The position numbers and the translations under genes were made by a program. The notes below the pieces were generated by a model that did not search any database, was not told the DNA's origin, and was given only the letters and a program-made list of their open reading frames with translations. A DNA stretch of 64,000 nucleotides from Siphonodentalium dalli (taxonomy: Eukaryota > Mollusca > Scaphopoda > Gadilida > Siphonodentaliidae). The DNA lies in assembly GCA_032622095.1 (NCBI GenBank), contig CP136061.1:46571797-46635796 (forward strand). The letters are read 5' to 3'. This document shows positions 1-11,280 of the stretch, piece by piece. Position 1 is the stretch's first letter. Every line of letters starts with the position of its first letter.

Positions 1-254
1 ATAACTCTAAAATCAAGTGGCTTTTTGTGTCAAATAATTGACAAACCTGGACAAACCGGCAAAATTTCGTTGAAATTTTTTGATAAATAAGAGGTTTTGG
101 GCAATTTTGTACTATAGTTGACTGATATATTTTTGGGCAATTAATCGGTTCTGATAACTGGAGCAGCATTAAAAAAACATTGTTGTTTTTGTTGTTGTTG
201 TTGTTGTTGGAATCTGATGATATGGGGACCATCGAATAGAATTGAGTACCTTAA
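1..254. mobile_element. foldback (TTAA) element, truncated by window edge
   Basis: This is the right-hand part of the foldback family seen complete at 491-970 and 22295-23250. It carries the shared 'ATAACTCTAAAATCAAGTGG' block at its start, a GTTGTTGTT tract that is the reverse complement of the CAACAACAA tract of the other copies, and the family end 'TTGAGTACCT' followed by TTAA at 251-254. It has no coding capacity. Confidence 0.6.
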
Positions 255-490
255 TTTAAGCTCAATTATTTATAAATATTAATTTGACTTCCCATATACA
301 TGTCCATGTATGTTTGGTCTTTTTAATAAAGTATCTTGATATTATAGGAAAATAAAAAAAATCGCATCAAAATCAACACTAGTGACGTTGTAGATCTGTT
401 GTAGTATAAGTTACTAATTCGTTGTACTTAGTCAATCATTATAAGACAATTTACATGTGGAACCGCCATGGAGCCAGCAAAATGAAGCAA

Positions 491-970
491 TTAAAGGTAC
501 ACAAACAGAGGGTCCCCATCTCAACAGATTCCAACAACAATCCGATCACAGGGTCCTATATTACTATTTCTTTGGCTTTGAGTGTAAAAAATATTTGATT
601 CGAGTCGAGGAACCCATCAAACAAAGCTCAGAGTTATTAGATATTGATTTTTGAAATTTGTTATTAACTCGAGATGAGTACTAATAATTGCCTTCAACTG
701 CCGTAATCTGCTCGGGATGTGTACACCAAAATCAATTCAAACAGACAAGGATGGATAACTCTAAAATCAAGTGGTAATAATAACGCAATTTTGACTGAGT
801 TCTGGGCCAGAAAGTATTCCCGATAATGAAAAATAATAGATTTCTAAAATCGATATCTAACAAATCTGAGCTTTGATGGGTGACTTCCTCGACTAGAATC
901 AAATATTTTTGACCCCCGAAGCCATTGAAATAGTAATTGAGAGGAGTTTTATCGAATTGAGTACCTTTAA
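491..970. mobile_element. foldback MITE, TTAA-flanked
   Basis: About 480 bp bounded by TTAA on both sides, with ends AAGGTAC / GTACCTT. The two halves are inverted copies of each other: the block reading 'ATATTTGATTCGAGTCGAGG' near 590-610 returns in reverse complement near 885-905. Two better-preserved copies lie at 22295-23250. Non-autonomous; the transposase family is not shown by the sequence, although TTAA target use would fit a piggyBac-like enzyme. Confidence 0.7.
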
Positions 971-2386
971 TTGGATACAGTAAACATTTATCCATGTCAG
1001 GAATCGGAACGCTGAAAATGTGCGTGTCTCGAATCGGAACACTCCGAAAACAGAATCGGAACGTACGGTAGTGATACTTTTAAGGCAACATGTCAAGCCA
1101 AAATCGCGTATTTTGATCAACTGTCGTTTTAAAGTAACGATGGGTTGTTTGTGGATGCACGTAAGCAATTTGTTCTACAAAACATTATCTGTTTCGCTTC
1201 GAAATTCACACTTATACACCATACTTTTCTTCTGTGTGTGTGGATTTGAGTGAGCAACCCTTGTAATTTAGTTCAGAGTGCTATATATGGGACTAATGAA
1301 AAGTAAGTGAAGAGTAGAATACCTTATAAACAAATCTTAACATTTGAATGTGTCATCCCATGAGTTGCTCCCTCGATATACACCAATTAGTAAACATGGT
1401 CGTGGAAAATCGAGCAAAACGTTCGCGGAATCGGAACTTATACCGCTCGGAATCGGAATTTTGCTGGGGCAGAATGAGATTTCGAGGAGCATATCGCCCA
1501 CAGTGACCGCATGGGCCTATTGCAATCGGGCGAATTTTCTTTTATGTCCGACGGTACACGTATTTCCATTTCATGGTCGTCAAACGAGTATAGCTGTCAC
1601 TGAGATCGGAGATATTTACACCGAAGTGTACAGCACGATACTATCTACGCCCGGACTCATTCAATATGTCGGAAACCAGAACTATTAACTCATTTTCCTT
1701 GTTTTTCTTTTGAATGTATTATCACATCTTCAGCTCCATCCCTAATAATTGCGAATCAACGCGATTGAATAGAAATAGAAATAGAAATCCATTGCATTGC
1801 CAACACATTGGAAAATGATCCCAAAAGTCAAAAAAACAAGCCAACTGATTTCCCAAGGTAGGAACCGTACTATATTACAGCTATAGCGTTTGATTTGAGC
1901 GACCCGTAGCATAATACGTGCTTCTTAAAACACGCACTGAATTGTGATATAATTTTTTATTTTTTTTTGAATAATTAACTGTGATTTCGAAGCTTGTCTC
2001 GACAACTTTTATTAGAATCAGTGATGCCTAATAACATATATTTACATACTAAGTGTTGTCATCACTAAATCCACCATTCTGATTGGTCGGCGCACACGTG
2101 GCTAGTTGCAGTTATTTCTCGGTGAATGCGCAACGCCTCATAACACCAAGTTAATAACACCATCGATACGTCATTGGGTTTGGAAAGACGAACACGTAAT
2201 ATTTTGGGCGCATTTGGACTCGCGCAGGATTGACTTAATACATCATCGGGTTTCAATATGAAGAGAAATTGTTCCTATTAACTTTTGCCAAGGGTGCTAT
2301 TGGGTATTTTGGGCTGTTTTTGTCACGATACACTTTTCGATTTAAATACATTTACAAAAGTGGCTTTTTCGCTAAATGTATATCAA
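971..2386. other. no recognised gene; GAATCGGAA cluster
   Basis: No family is recognised here. The motif GAATCGGAA or a close variant recurs near 1001, 1032, 1054, 1429 and 1449. An open frame of 114 codons (1344-1688, +) overlaps the cluster and the local composition is less AT-rich than its surroundings, but the translation matches nothing known to me and has no clear splice context, so it is not called as a gene. Confidence 0.4.
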
Positions 2387-2550
2387 TATAAGGATTAACT
2401 GTCATGTGGACTATTTTTATGGAGATGTAACCGTGAGGTAAGTGGTCATAACTTGTATGTAAAACCCTTCGGGTTTTACACAAGTTATGTCCACTTACCT
2501 CACGGTTACATCTCCATAAAAACAGTCCACATGACAGTTAATCCTTATAT
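2387..2550. repeat. long near-perfect palindrome
   Basis: Two arms of about 75 bp, starting 'ATAAGGATTAACTGTC' on the left and ending with its reverse complement, meet at a tight loop in 'AAACCCTTCGGGTTT' (about 2464-2478). Only a few mismatches and a 2-3 base slip separate the arms. It is one of three such short-loop hairpins in the window (others at 20344-20469 and 25989-26129). No ORF. Confidence 0.85.
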
Positions 2551-3092
2551 AATATATAAAAAAAATCTCATAAGGAGAACTGCATGAACTCACCATTGTT
2601 GTATCTTTTGTTGACTTTATTTGCTATTTTTCGGCTATGATCCATAGCATTTTCGTACCGGAACCGTAGCATTTATCGGAAGCGAACAATTTCTTACGTC
2701 GCAGTTCGCTCCCAGTGCACTGTTACCTCATATGTTCACTATTTTAGTAAATTCCAACTTAAAGGTACCCAAGACACTTACAGTATAGGTAAATGTGCAA
2801 AATATATTTGAAGTCTGTGACAACAGCACCACCACTATAAGAAGAACATGGAGAAATAGATCAACTTTGTTCTTATAGTCGTTTTTTATAGTTCTCCAAA
2901 AACTGAAATTTCGCATGTTGAAACCATTGTTATGTAAACGAAACTGTTACAGCGATTGATCAACAAACATCGCTAATTGTGTAGTAAGTTCAAATATTTT
3001 AATCTGAATATGATTTTCAGTATATATTTTTTAATGTTTTGACCATTTCCAATGTTTACCGTCAAGTTTTGATTTAACATTAATATATATTA
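2551..3092. other. AT-rich stretch, nothing recognised
   Basis: No coding potential, RNA gene or repeat seen elsewhere in the window was recognised here. Confidence 0.4.
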
Positions 3093-3602
3093 CTAGCAGA
3101 TGAGCCCGACGTTGTCCGGGCTATTCAAAAACCAAATTTCAAGTCGATAGGTCCACCCGTTTCCGAGATCTGGTCTGCGCATGCGCGAAGCTGGCGTCGC
3201 ACGGGATCGGCGACCAGATAAAATTCGTATCCGGGGCAAGATACATTCACATAGCAAATTTCAAGTCGATAGCTCCACCCGTTTCCGAGATCTCGTCTGC
3301 GCATGCGGGAAGCTGGCGTCGCACGGACTCGGCGACCCGATAAAATTCGTATCCGGGGCAAGATACATTCACATACCAAATTTCAAGTCGATAGCTCCAC
3401 CCGTTTCTGAGATCTCGTCTGCGCATGCGCAAAGCTGGCGTCGCACGGGCTCGGTGACCCGATAAAATTCGCATCCGGGCCAAGATACACACACGTACCA
3501 AGTTTCGTCCCGATCGGTCGAGAATCGTAGATTTGTATAAATGACAGACAAACATACATACAGACAGACAGACAAACAGAGGTCTTCAAAATATATATGA
3601 GA
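3093..3602 (-). mobile_element. non-autonomous Helitron
   Basis: Read on the minus strand, the element starts with TC after a host A (3602-3601), continues into the 'ATATATATTTTG' motif shared with the Helitrons at 44518 and 45528, and ends in CTAG followed by a host T (3093-3096). A 16-base hairpin, CCCGGACAACGTCGGG, lies about 8 bases before CTAG. TC start, CTRR end, terminal hairpin and A/T insertion without target duplication are Helitron hallmarks. Inside are three 122-bp tandem units; there is no Rep/helicase ORF. Confidence 0.75.
3132..3497. repeat. 122-bp tandem repeat, 3 copies
   Basis: Units start at 3132, 3254 and 3376 and carry 'CTGCGCATGC' and 'CTGGCGTCGCACGG' at equal positions. 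All three lie inside the Helitron at 3093-3602. Several overlapping short ORFs on both strands here are by-products of the repeat. Confidence 0.9.
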
Positions 3603-3685
3603 TTGGACTAATTGGACTTGTATGGGTAATTCCACAGTAACATCTCTCTGTCTGTATGCCAGCATGCCTGCCGGTCGCTCGGTCG

Positions 3686-4316
3686 GTAAGATAAGATAAG
3701 TTTATTGACAATTACACCCACACGGGGCCGATGTCACAACATAAATAACAATAAATATATATATGATACAATAAGTATGCACAATTGTAATCAGAATTAA
3801 AATTGAAAAAAATTCATGTTTGTTGTTGAAAATCTGGTGTTTCAGACCTTTTGTGGAAAAAGAGACGGACCATGTTACAGATGTTACTGCACGTTTCTGT
3901 TTTGTCATTTCGCAGTATGAAAATGAATTTTTGGGCATCAGTCATATTAATAAACTTGTGATTTACATTATTTATTTCGTCAAAGAAACGGAGACGTATG
4001 CTTTTGTAAATAGGACATTTTAAAATAAAATGTTCCTCGGTTTCCGTTTCCAATCCACACTTTCTGCATATTCTGTTGTCTACATGAATCTTCGGTTGTT
4101 TATGGCGCCCTTTTTCAATTTCTAGAGTATGATTGCTAATCCGCAATTTGCTGAAGATCTTTCTTACTTCGCTATTTTTTACTATGTCCAAATATGGCTG
4201 CAATCGGTAATCACTTATTATTTCTCTATATATATACCCTCAATTTGTTCTTACCTGGTGGTTTTTCATCGTTATATATATCTCTTCTGCGTGAAACACG
4301 ACACATGGTCAACCTT
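3686..4316 (-). pseudogene. 3' end of a non-LTR retrotransposon (LINE) ORF2
   Basis: On the minus strand the frame from about 4316 to the stop at 3814 reads as the C-terminal tail of a LINE ORF2: a basic segment with 'GKNKLRVY' and 'ISNHTLEIEKGRHKQ', then a zinc-ribbon of the form C-x2-C-x8-H-x4-C ('CRKCGLETETEEHFILKC'). An in-frame TAG after 'KLRVYI' (near 4229) breaks the frame. After the stop come about 125 bases of 3' UTR with AATAAA and a short tandem tail, TTATCTTATCTTA, ending near 3687, as in CR1/L2-like LINEs. The reverse transcriptase itself is absent, so this is a 5'-truncated dead copy. Confidence 0.75.
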
Positions 4317-4349
4317 GAAACTATCACAAATAGTGTGTTGAATTTTCTG

Positions 4350-5430
4350 TGTTAATTAATATAATGCTTCATAAACAACGGGGTATCTATTATTATTATT
4401 GTGTTAATTAATATAATGCTTCATAAACAACGGGGTATCTATTAGTGTAGGTGGTGCAACATATTATATTGGTCAATAGTTGACTGACCATGTAGATTTC
4501 CGGCTCAGTTAAGGAAAGGAGTTGGCTAGGAATATGTGTTCCCAAATAGTGTGCTGAGCTTGGTAGATACCCCGTTGTTTATGAAGCATTATATTAATTG
4601 CAGAAAAACATTCCCTCGTTCATAAATCAGCCACAATGTCCGATGTATGGTATCGATATTTTTAACGCATATTTAGTAGCACGAGATAATGATGCTTCAT
4701 AAACAACGGGGTATCTACCAAGCTCAGCACACTATTTGGGAACACATAAACACATAAATTATTATAGTTCCCGACATAATATCCGAAAATAGTTGATTAA
4801 ATCTGCGAATCAGATATCATGCAGTATGCAGTATGTCTGTCTGTATGTATGTATATTTGTATGTATGTATGTGTGTATGTATCATTGTATGTATGTATGT
4901 CTGTCAAACATATATATGTTATGTCGCATGAATCCACTCCGAAGACATTGATCCCTGTAATATGTTGCACCACCTACACTAAATCTCGTTGAGTAAGATT
5001 TTACTCAACACGTACTCAACAGCTGCGCAGTTATGGTCCCTAGCAACGTTGAGTAAAACGTCGATTTTTTTTTACTCAACTCTGAAAGTGAAATCGCGCA
5101 ACAACCGATTGATTTTGGTCAATAGTTGACTGAACATGTAGATTTCTCAGTTAAGGAAAGGAGTTGGCTAGGAATATGTGTTGTTAGAATTATCGAAACT
5201 GAACTGGATCATATATCTTGGACCAGCGACCGAATCAGATTTGGAAATATCGGGACATTTATGAAATTCCCGACATATTATCCGAAAATAGTTGATTAAA
5301 TCTGCGAATCAGATATCATGGTTTGTCATTGTTGGGTACTCGTTTCTTAACCGTTGAATACAAACCGCTCAACAAATTATCACTCAACGTGTTGAGTCGA
5401 GATTTTACTGAACAAGATGTGTAGTGTATC
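4350..5430. repeat. nest of inverted-repeat MITE fragments
   Basis: A 55-bp block beginning 'TGCTTCATAAACAACGGGGT' occurs directly near 4365 and 4420, in reverse complement near 4540-4600, and again forward at 4690-4748. An outer 25-bp inverted repeat, 'TTAGTGTAGGTGGTGCAACA', bounds 4442-4983. A third element with ends containing GTTGAGTAA / TTACTCAAC runs about 4974-5430. Blocks near 4470 and 5119, and near 4785 and 5288, are direct copies. The picture is of MITEs inserted into MITEs. No ORF. Confidence 0.7.
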
Positions 5431-5437
5431 GCCCAGG

Positions 5438-6830
5438 GGTGGGGGTGATTTTCCGACACGTATGCTGGGGGTGGTGGGTGTCAAATAAGCCAAAAGCAAT
5501 TTTTTCCGTGACAAAATTATATTTTTTCCTTCACTCCTTTTATTGGATTTTTACTAGTTTTTACTGGTTTGTAACACTAAGAAATCAATAATAAGGAATG
5601 CAGAAACACTAAACACGCTAGGGCCATTGGATGTTGGTTTGTGCCTCTTTAGGACAAGGGAAAGTATTCTTAATGTAGCTGAATCGCCCATGCAGTATTC
5701 TATGTAATTAACATCAAATAAGGATAACTTTAAATAAATAAATTTAATGCCAAATCTGGTCAAACATGTACATTAAACACTGATGTATACACTGATGTAT
5801 AAAGAAAAAAACATGTAACATACCTAGACTTGTGAGTGGATAACACAATTATCTCATATGTGACAAAAGAGATAGAAAACGGTTATAATTCACAATCTCA
5901 TGTAGTCATGAATGAGTTGATACAGGTTACTACTAAAAGTGTAGGTTTGTTTTTTAGCATATGCTTTACTCTCACATGCTACACTTGAGCAGTCCAATAG
6001 AAATAATGCCTTTTCTGAACTCATACAAGATTCCTGAATTCATACAAGATAAACTGTGAACGTTATAAAATTCCAAACCAATCCTTACCAATCTGAATCA
6101 ATTGGAATCAATCGTAACATTAACTTTCTTTGATTTCCCATTGGTACTCCTGGGTGCTCTAGTGTATTGCTATATGTGCGATAAACATGTTTTAGTAATG
6201 TCTAATGAGTCTGGGTGGCACGTAGCATATGATAATTTAACCTATCTGATATAATACAATCACCTATCTGGTGTAAAACAATATCCCCTATCTGGTGTAA
6301 AACAAAATCACCTATCTGGTGTAGAGCAATATCAGCTACCTGCTGTATAGACATAATATCTTTATAAATTTCCATAACAAAGTAACAAAACACAAAAACT
6401 AAATAGGTCTCTAAAAAGAACTACCACACACATTTTGGCACTAAAACAGTGACTATTAATTATGACTAACTGTGCGCGCTGTGTCAGTGACCGGTTACCC
6501 ACCCAGGCATAGCTGCTATTCACAATAGCAATAAAGCTGCTTAATAGGTTTTTTGACGAGAGGAAATGAATGCAACCTGGACACAATACAATGACTTCAG
6601 TTTAGCAATAAAATGTTCGATGGTATATAAATATTAGAACGTCAGTTTGTCTATAAATGTTCGATATAATATAATGATTAGAGCATATCTTGTCGTTGAC
6701 TGTGCGAATGTAGTGGCCTGTGGGAATGGTGTAGTTCACTCGCCTTCGGCTCATGAACCACACCCTTCCAACTGACCACTACATTCGCGTAGTCAACTCC
6801 AAGCCATGCTCTATTCATATACCAAGAAAA
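5438..6830. repeat. 1.4-kb dispersed repeat, copy 1 (uninterrupted)
   Basis: This block matches 12265-15475 over its whole length by eye, except that the second copy carries a 1.8-kb insertion after 'AATAAGCC'. It includes a 24-bp tandem run ('CACCTATCTGGTGTAAAACA', about 6240-6355) and ends in a hairpin at 6686-6818 whose stems share 'GCGAATGTAGTGG' with its reverse complement. No protein is recognisable. It is the empty-site reference for the insertion at 12324-14142. Confidence 0.8.
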
Positions 6831-6839
6831 CCATAGTCA

Positions 6840-7794
6840 GAAATGGTAACGCCACCAAGATTATAGTATTACATATAAATAGAAATTATAAAAAATACAT
6901 AAAATATTTTGATAACAATTGCGTTTAAACAAGTAATCCTTCAAATTATTACTAACAAAGCAAGTAAATGACTGTGGGGTCACTCAACAGATTATAAAGA
7001 CTTGGACTTAGTATACTGTAAATACTGGGACTGTATATTTTTAAATTTTAGTCTAAAATTTAAATGAAATAATTAAAAGATAAAATTTAGCAAGTAGTAA
7101 AAGTTAATTTTATCATTTAATTTGTTTTTTTGGTTAAATAAAGGAATAATTTAAATGTAAAATTTGGTTTAAAAAAAAATGATTGACCGTGGCTCTTCCA
7201 ATAATTGCGCGACTGACCTGGTCAATTGTTCTTAAGAAGTTGTTTTGAGAATTACTATGGAGGGACATAGTTATGGCTGTGGCTTCGCGAGTAATTGACT
7301 TGGTGACGTGATGTTAACAATCTGAACTCCAGTAAACCAAGGACGCTCCATACCAAATATAAGGTAAATAAATAATTCTTTATAAGTTGTTTTAATATTT
7401 ACTATGGAGGGAAAGAATTGTGGTGCTGGCTTCGCAACTATTTGACCCCATTGTAACAAATATAAATATTAGTCACTCAGGCAATAGATGTATCTATTCT
7501 TTATATTAAGTTATTGGGTCTTACGTGTCTTGAGATGTCTAAATATGTTTTGATGGACAGATCGCGCAAGCGCAAGGGACCCCGCCAATCTTATTTGTTG
7601 TGCTTCGAATTGTTGACTTATTAAATATGCACATATACTTAAGAAACAGTCGTGTGCGAAGCGCGCTCCCGTAGGTCGGTTTTTGGATGCCAGTTAATGA
7701 AAATATCATTGAAATAATCGGTTTCCCCCCAATAAACATCCATATATTCAATATACATGTTTTTGGAGCAGAATTAGGTAGACCATATTGAACG
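6840..7794. other. AT-rich intergenic, weak tandem duplication
   Basis: No gene is recognised. Around 7240-7450 a block of about 140 bp is duplicated in diverged form (both copies carry 'TTACTATGGAGGGA' and 'TGGCTTCGC'). Confidence 0.4.
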
Positions 7795-7887
7795 CCATAA
7801 TTCTGCTGTGGTTAAGTGGTCAATTACTTTGGACATTACTGTATGTAGATGGAGTTATCATTAGACCTCACATCCTTATATGGGATA

Positions 7888-8015
7888 CAGTAATGCCCAA
7901 AGTAATTGACCACTTAACCACAGCAGAATTATGGGTAATTTTTCAGGATTTAAAATCCGGAAAAATTACCCACAATCTGCTGTGCTTAAGTGGTCAATTA
8001 CTTTGGACATTACTG
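7888..8015. mobile_element. palindromic MITE, pogo/Tigger-like ends
   Basis: The ends are CAGTAATGCCC... and its inverted partner ...ATTACTG, each next to a TA dinucleotide (7886-7887 and 8016-8017). Almost the whole element is an inverted repeat, with a centre near 'TTTAAAATCCGG'. A CAGT terminus with TA target duplication is what pogo/Tigger-type Tc1-mariner elements use; family assignment is inferred from the ends only. Confidence 0.7.
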
Positions 8016-8061
8016 TATGTGGATGGAGTTATCATTAGACCTCACATCCTTATATGGGCTA

Positions 8062-8190
8062 CAGTAATGCCTAAAGTAATTGACCAATTAACCACAGCAG
8101 AATTAAGGGTAATTTTTCAGGATTTAAAATCTTGAAAAATTACCCATAATTCTGCTGTGGTTAAGTGATCAATTACTTTGGACATTACTG
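8062..8190. mobile_element. palindromic MITE, pogo/Tigger-like ends, second copy
   Basis: Same structure as 7888-8015, with TA at 8060-8061 and 8191-8192 and a few substitutions (GCCTAAAG instead of GCCCAAAG). Confidence 0.7.
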
Positions 8191-8429
8191 TATGTAGATG
8201 GAGTTAAACCTCACATCAGTTTGTTGGGGATTTGGACCTTGACTTGGGACCTTTTTTTTTTAACGCAACAAATGCGAGTACACCTTATACACAAATTTCT
8301 GATGTAGCCAGAGTTTTTATTGGATAATATTAGTTTGAAGCCTGCTTACATTTCAATATGTTGTCAGTTTTGTATTCTCTGCAGCAGCTAGAACTCGGCG
8401 CGTTGAAGCAAAAGTTATAAAAGAAAAAT

Positions 8430-9300
8430 GTGTACGTAACGAGACTATAATACAAATGAAAAAATAAATTGAGGGAGGGGTGGGCATTACAGGGAACTAA
8501 GGGTTGAACCGATATAAATCTGTAGAGCGATAACGACCAATGTTGACATATTATGCATCTCAACTCTACTGTTGCAACAAGGTTATAAAATAGGGGGGGG
8601 GGTGTCAGAATTTTAGTCATCTCTATATAGTGCCAGAATAGTAATTTATGGACTTCTATAGTGGTACAATACAAATTAGAATCAAATGATAAAAAATATG
8701 TATGTAACACAACTATACCGATGAAAGTAAAAATAATAATTTAGGCCGGGATAAGATGTTGGTTTGGTTATATGGACTCGGAGAAAAAGGGGTTCGTACC
8801 GATGAACTGACATAAATTAGTGGAGCGATGTTGCCATGTAATGCATCGCGACTGTACTAAAGCAGCAATGATATAAAATTGGGGGGGCCCCGGGGGGGTC
8901 GGAAATTATCTCTATCTCTATAGATGGCACCAGAATTATATAGAAAGGAATAGCAATTGATATACGTATACGGTATACTATAGTAATACCATAGACATAT
9001 AAGTACAAGTATCACTCAATAAAATATTTCGTAACGTGACTATAGCGATGAAAAAAATAAATAAATTGGACTGGGATTAGAGATTGGGTTGGTTATATGT
9101 GGATAATTGGATATGGAATTCATACCGATGAAATGATACAAATTAGTGGAGCGATAAAGACCAATGTTGACACTTAGTCAGGCTACGCGGGGGAAATAGG
9201 GGTTGATACGATAGACCGAAATAAATTTGTCGAGTGATAATGACCAATGTTGACGTATAAAGTAACGCGACTGTACTGTTGCACAATTATCATGTAGAAC
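8430..9300. repeat. three diverged tandem units of about 270-330 bp
   Basis: Units starting near 8430, 8700 and 9030 each begin with GTAACGNGACTATA-like sequence followed by 'GATGAAA', and each carries a poly-G tract and a phrase resembling 'GGAGCGATNNNGACCAATGTTGAC'. Divergence is high. No ORF of note. Confidence 0.6.
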
Positions 9301-9359
9301 CAGTCAAATATGGACTCTGGTGCCAATATGGAACAGCTCAGAAAACATTTGAAGGGCCC

Positions 9360-9730
9360 TAAAATTTATGGGATCTGCCATACAAATCGATTTATGTTGA
9401 TAAATCTCTTATTTTTCAAAATTTTAAGCTGAGACTTGGTGTGTTTGAGTGGGATACGTATATATTCCTAAAATGATAGGATACAGCACATAATTATGTT
9501 TTAGGTGGAAGAAATGAATTTTTTTCGATGATAAAATTTAACAATAAGTTAAATTTTAATAACATGGGATTTGCAAATAAAATCGATTTATGTTGACAAA
9601 ACTGTCATTTTTCAAAATTTTGAGTTGAGAATTCGTGTGTCTGTGTGTAATACTTATATATTCTTAAAATGACAGAGTACAGCGCGTAATTATCTTTTAG
9701 ATGGAAGAAATTGAATTTGTTTTCGATAAC
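9360..9730. repeat. diverged tandem duplication, period about 195 bp
   Basis: The block with 'AATCGATTTATGTTGA', 'TTTTTCAAAATTTT' and 'AGATGGAAGAAATTGAATTT' is present twice (about 9368-9538 and 9563-9727). Confidence 0.7.
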
Positions 9731-10009
9731 CATCTACGGCCGTACTACGGCCGGGTTTATCGAGTACGCTATTTTATAAACAAACTTTTGTCAATAGCCG
9801 TTTTGGTCAAACTAAACCTTTTTCGACCGGGAAAGCAGATCCGAATAGTAGTTAAGATGTATTTAGATAGAATTATCAAAAGAATTTGACCGATTAGGGT
9901 GCATTTTAAAAGAATCGAGTGGAGAAATCTTGGTGACATTTTCATAAAACACGCCGATAATTCCAAAGATAAAAGATGGCGGTTACTACAAAAAAAACAG
10001 ACGTGCGCA

Positions 10010-10560
10010 CCCCATTTAAAATTACCCATAATTCAGTTCACTACACCAGGGGCTCCCAACAGGTTATACAATATTTTCAGGCTATCAGATTATTTATATT
10101 TTCGACTTTAAGTTTACAATTTGAGCCTGTCCTCACTCTATCGATACGATTTATCATAAACATATTATACACCAGTGGCGTTAACTTTACAACTTCGGCA
10201 TCTACGTGATTATATCGGTACGATTCAGTAAGGTACAAACAATCTCCATAAAATACCCACAATTCAGTTCACTACATGCAGGGGCTCCCAATAGGTTATT
10301 CCTATTTATTATGGGCTCCCAATAGGTTATACAATATTTTCAGGCTATCAGATTATTTATATTTTCAACAAGATATTATTACACCGGTGACTTTAAGTTT
10401 ACAATTTGAGCCTGTCCTGACTCTATCGATAGGATTTATCATATTTTCATAAACGTATTATACACCGCTGGCGTTAACTTTACAATTTCGGCATCTACGT
10501 GATTATATCGGTACGATTGAGTAAGGTACAAACAATCTCCAAGAATACATTCGCCCTGTA
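10010..10560. repeat. tandem duplication, period about 290 bp
   Basis: A block containing 'AATTCAGTTCACTACA', 'AATATTTTCAGGCTATCAGA' and 'GCATCTACGTGATTATATCG' is present at about 10021-10250 and again at 10259-10545. The second copy has a small internal duplication of 'GGGCTCCCAATAGGTTAT'. Confidence 0.75.
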
Positions 10561-10615
10561 CTCCATGCGATATAAAAAAACCAAATGCTAGTAACACCAC
10601 ACTAGGTGGCGTAAT

Positions 10616-11280
10616 AAGATTTAAAATAAATTGACTGCAGAGCTGTGGAAATATGATATTTAACAAAAACGATTACAAATCCACTGCAGTCAAGAATATA
10701 CTGCTAGAGACCAGTCCTGCTGTTCATTACTAGATTCACTGAATCTCAATGTAGGAGGTTTGGTCCTGGTTTTCTCTGTATGTTTGTGTTTTGCGTTCCA
10801 CAAGTGGGTGGGTGTCAAAACATGGCTGGAAAAAACTCTATGAAATGGAAAAAAAATTGGGGTCGGGGGTGGGTGGGTCAAAAAAGTGGTCATCGGCAAA
10901 AAAAGTAGCATACGTGTCTGGAATTTTTTTCCGACCCCCCCCCCTGTATCGCCTGGTAATTTCTAACTGCATGAACGTTGGCCATTGATTCCGGGAACTG
11001 ATAGGGGTACCCCTGCACCACCATCGGAATTTAACTTTGCCCCACTCATTTCCTTCCTTGTTATGTCCCTCAACTTATAAGCAATATTAGCCCGAAAAAA
11101 AGTGGCCGTGTAGACACCAGACAACATGACCGCCGTTTCTCAGACAAGGCACTGAGTCAGTATGATGCAAATTATAGTGAGAAAATCTTGTCAAATGTAT
11201 AAAAATGTATATTTTTGTGACGCTAAGATATAATGCCACCTTTTCGTTGCAAAATTGAAACTCCCCGCCCAAGATGGCCG
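10616..11280. repeat. dispersed repeat, partner of 15476-16060
   Basis: About 320 bp, starting near 'TAAAATAAATTGACTGCAGA', is a direct copy of 15476-15770. A further part near 11165-11250 returns in inverted orientation at about 15765-15840. It includes a poly-C tract (10935-10944) preceded by TTTTTTTCCGA. No gene recognised. Confidence 0.7.

Larger units (their letters stand above)
7795..8190. repeat. tandem array of pogo-like MITE plus 42-46 bp spacer
   Basis: One right-half copy (7795-7841) and two full copies (7888-8015, 8062-8190) of a ~128-bp palindromic MITE are separated by the same spacer, starting 'TGTAGATGGAGTTATCATTA' each time. The repeat period is 174 bp, so the MITE was amplified together with flanking DNA. 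The spacer start is seen once more after 8192. Confidence 0.85.

Noticed and set aside
1344-1688. 114-codon ORF as a gene
   Set aside because: No family match and no splice or expression evidence; kept only as a note.
3125-3665. Several ORFs of 68-102 codons on both strands
   Set aside because: All are produced by the 122-bp tandem inside the Helitron.
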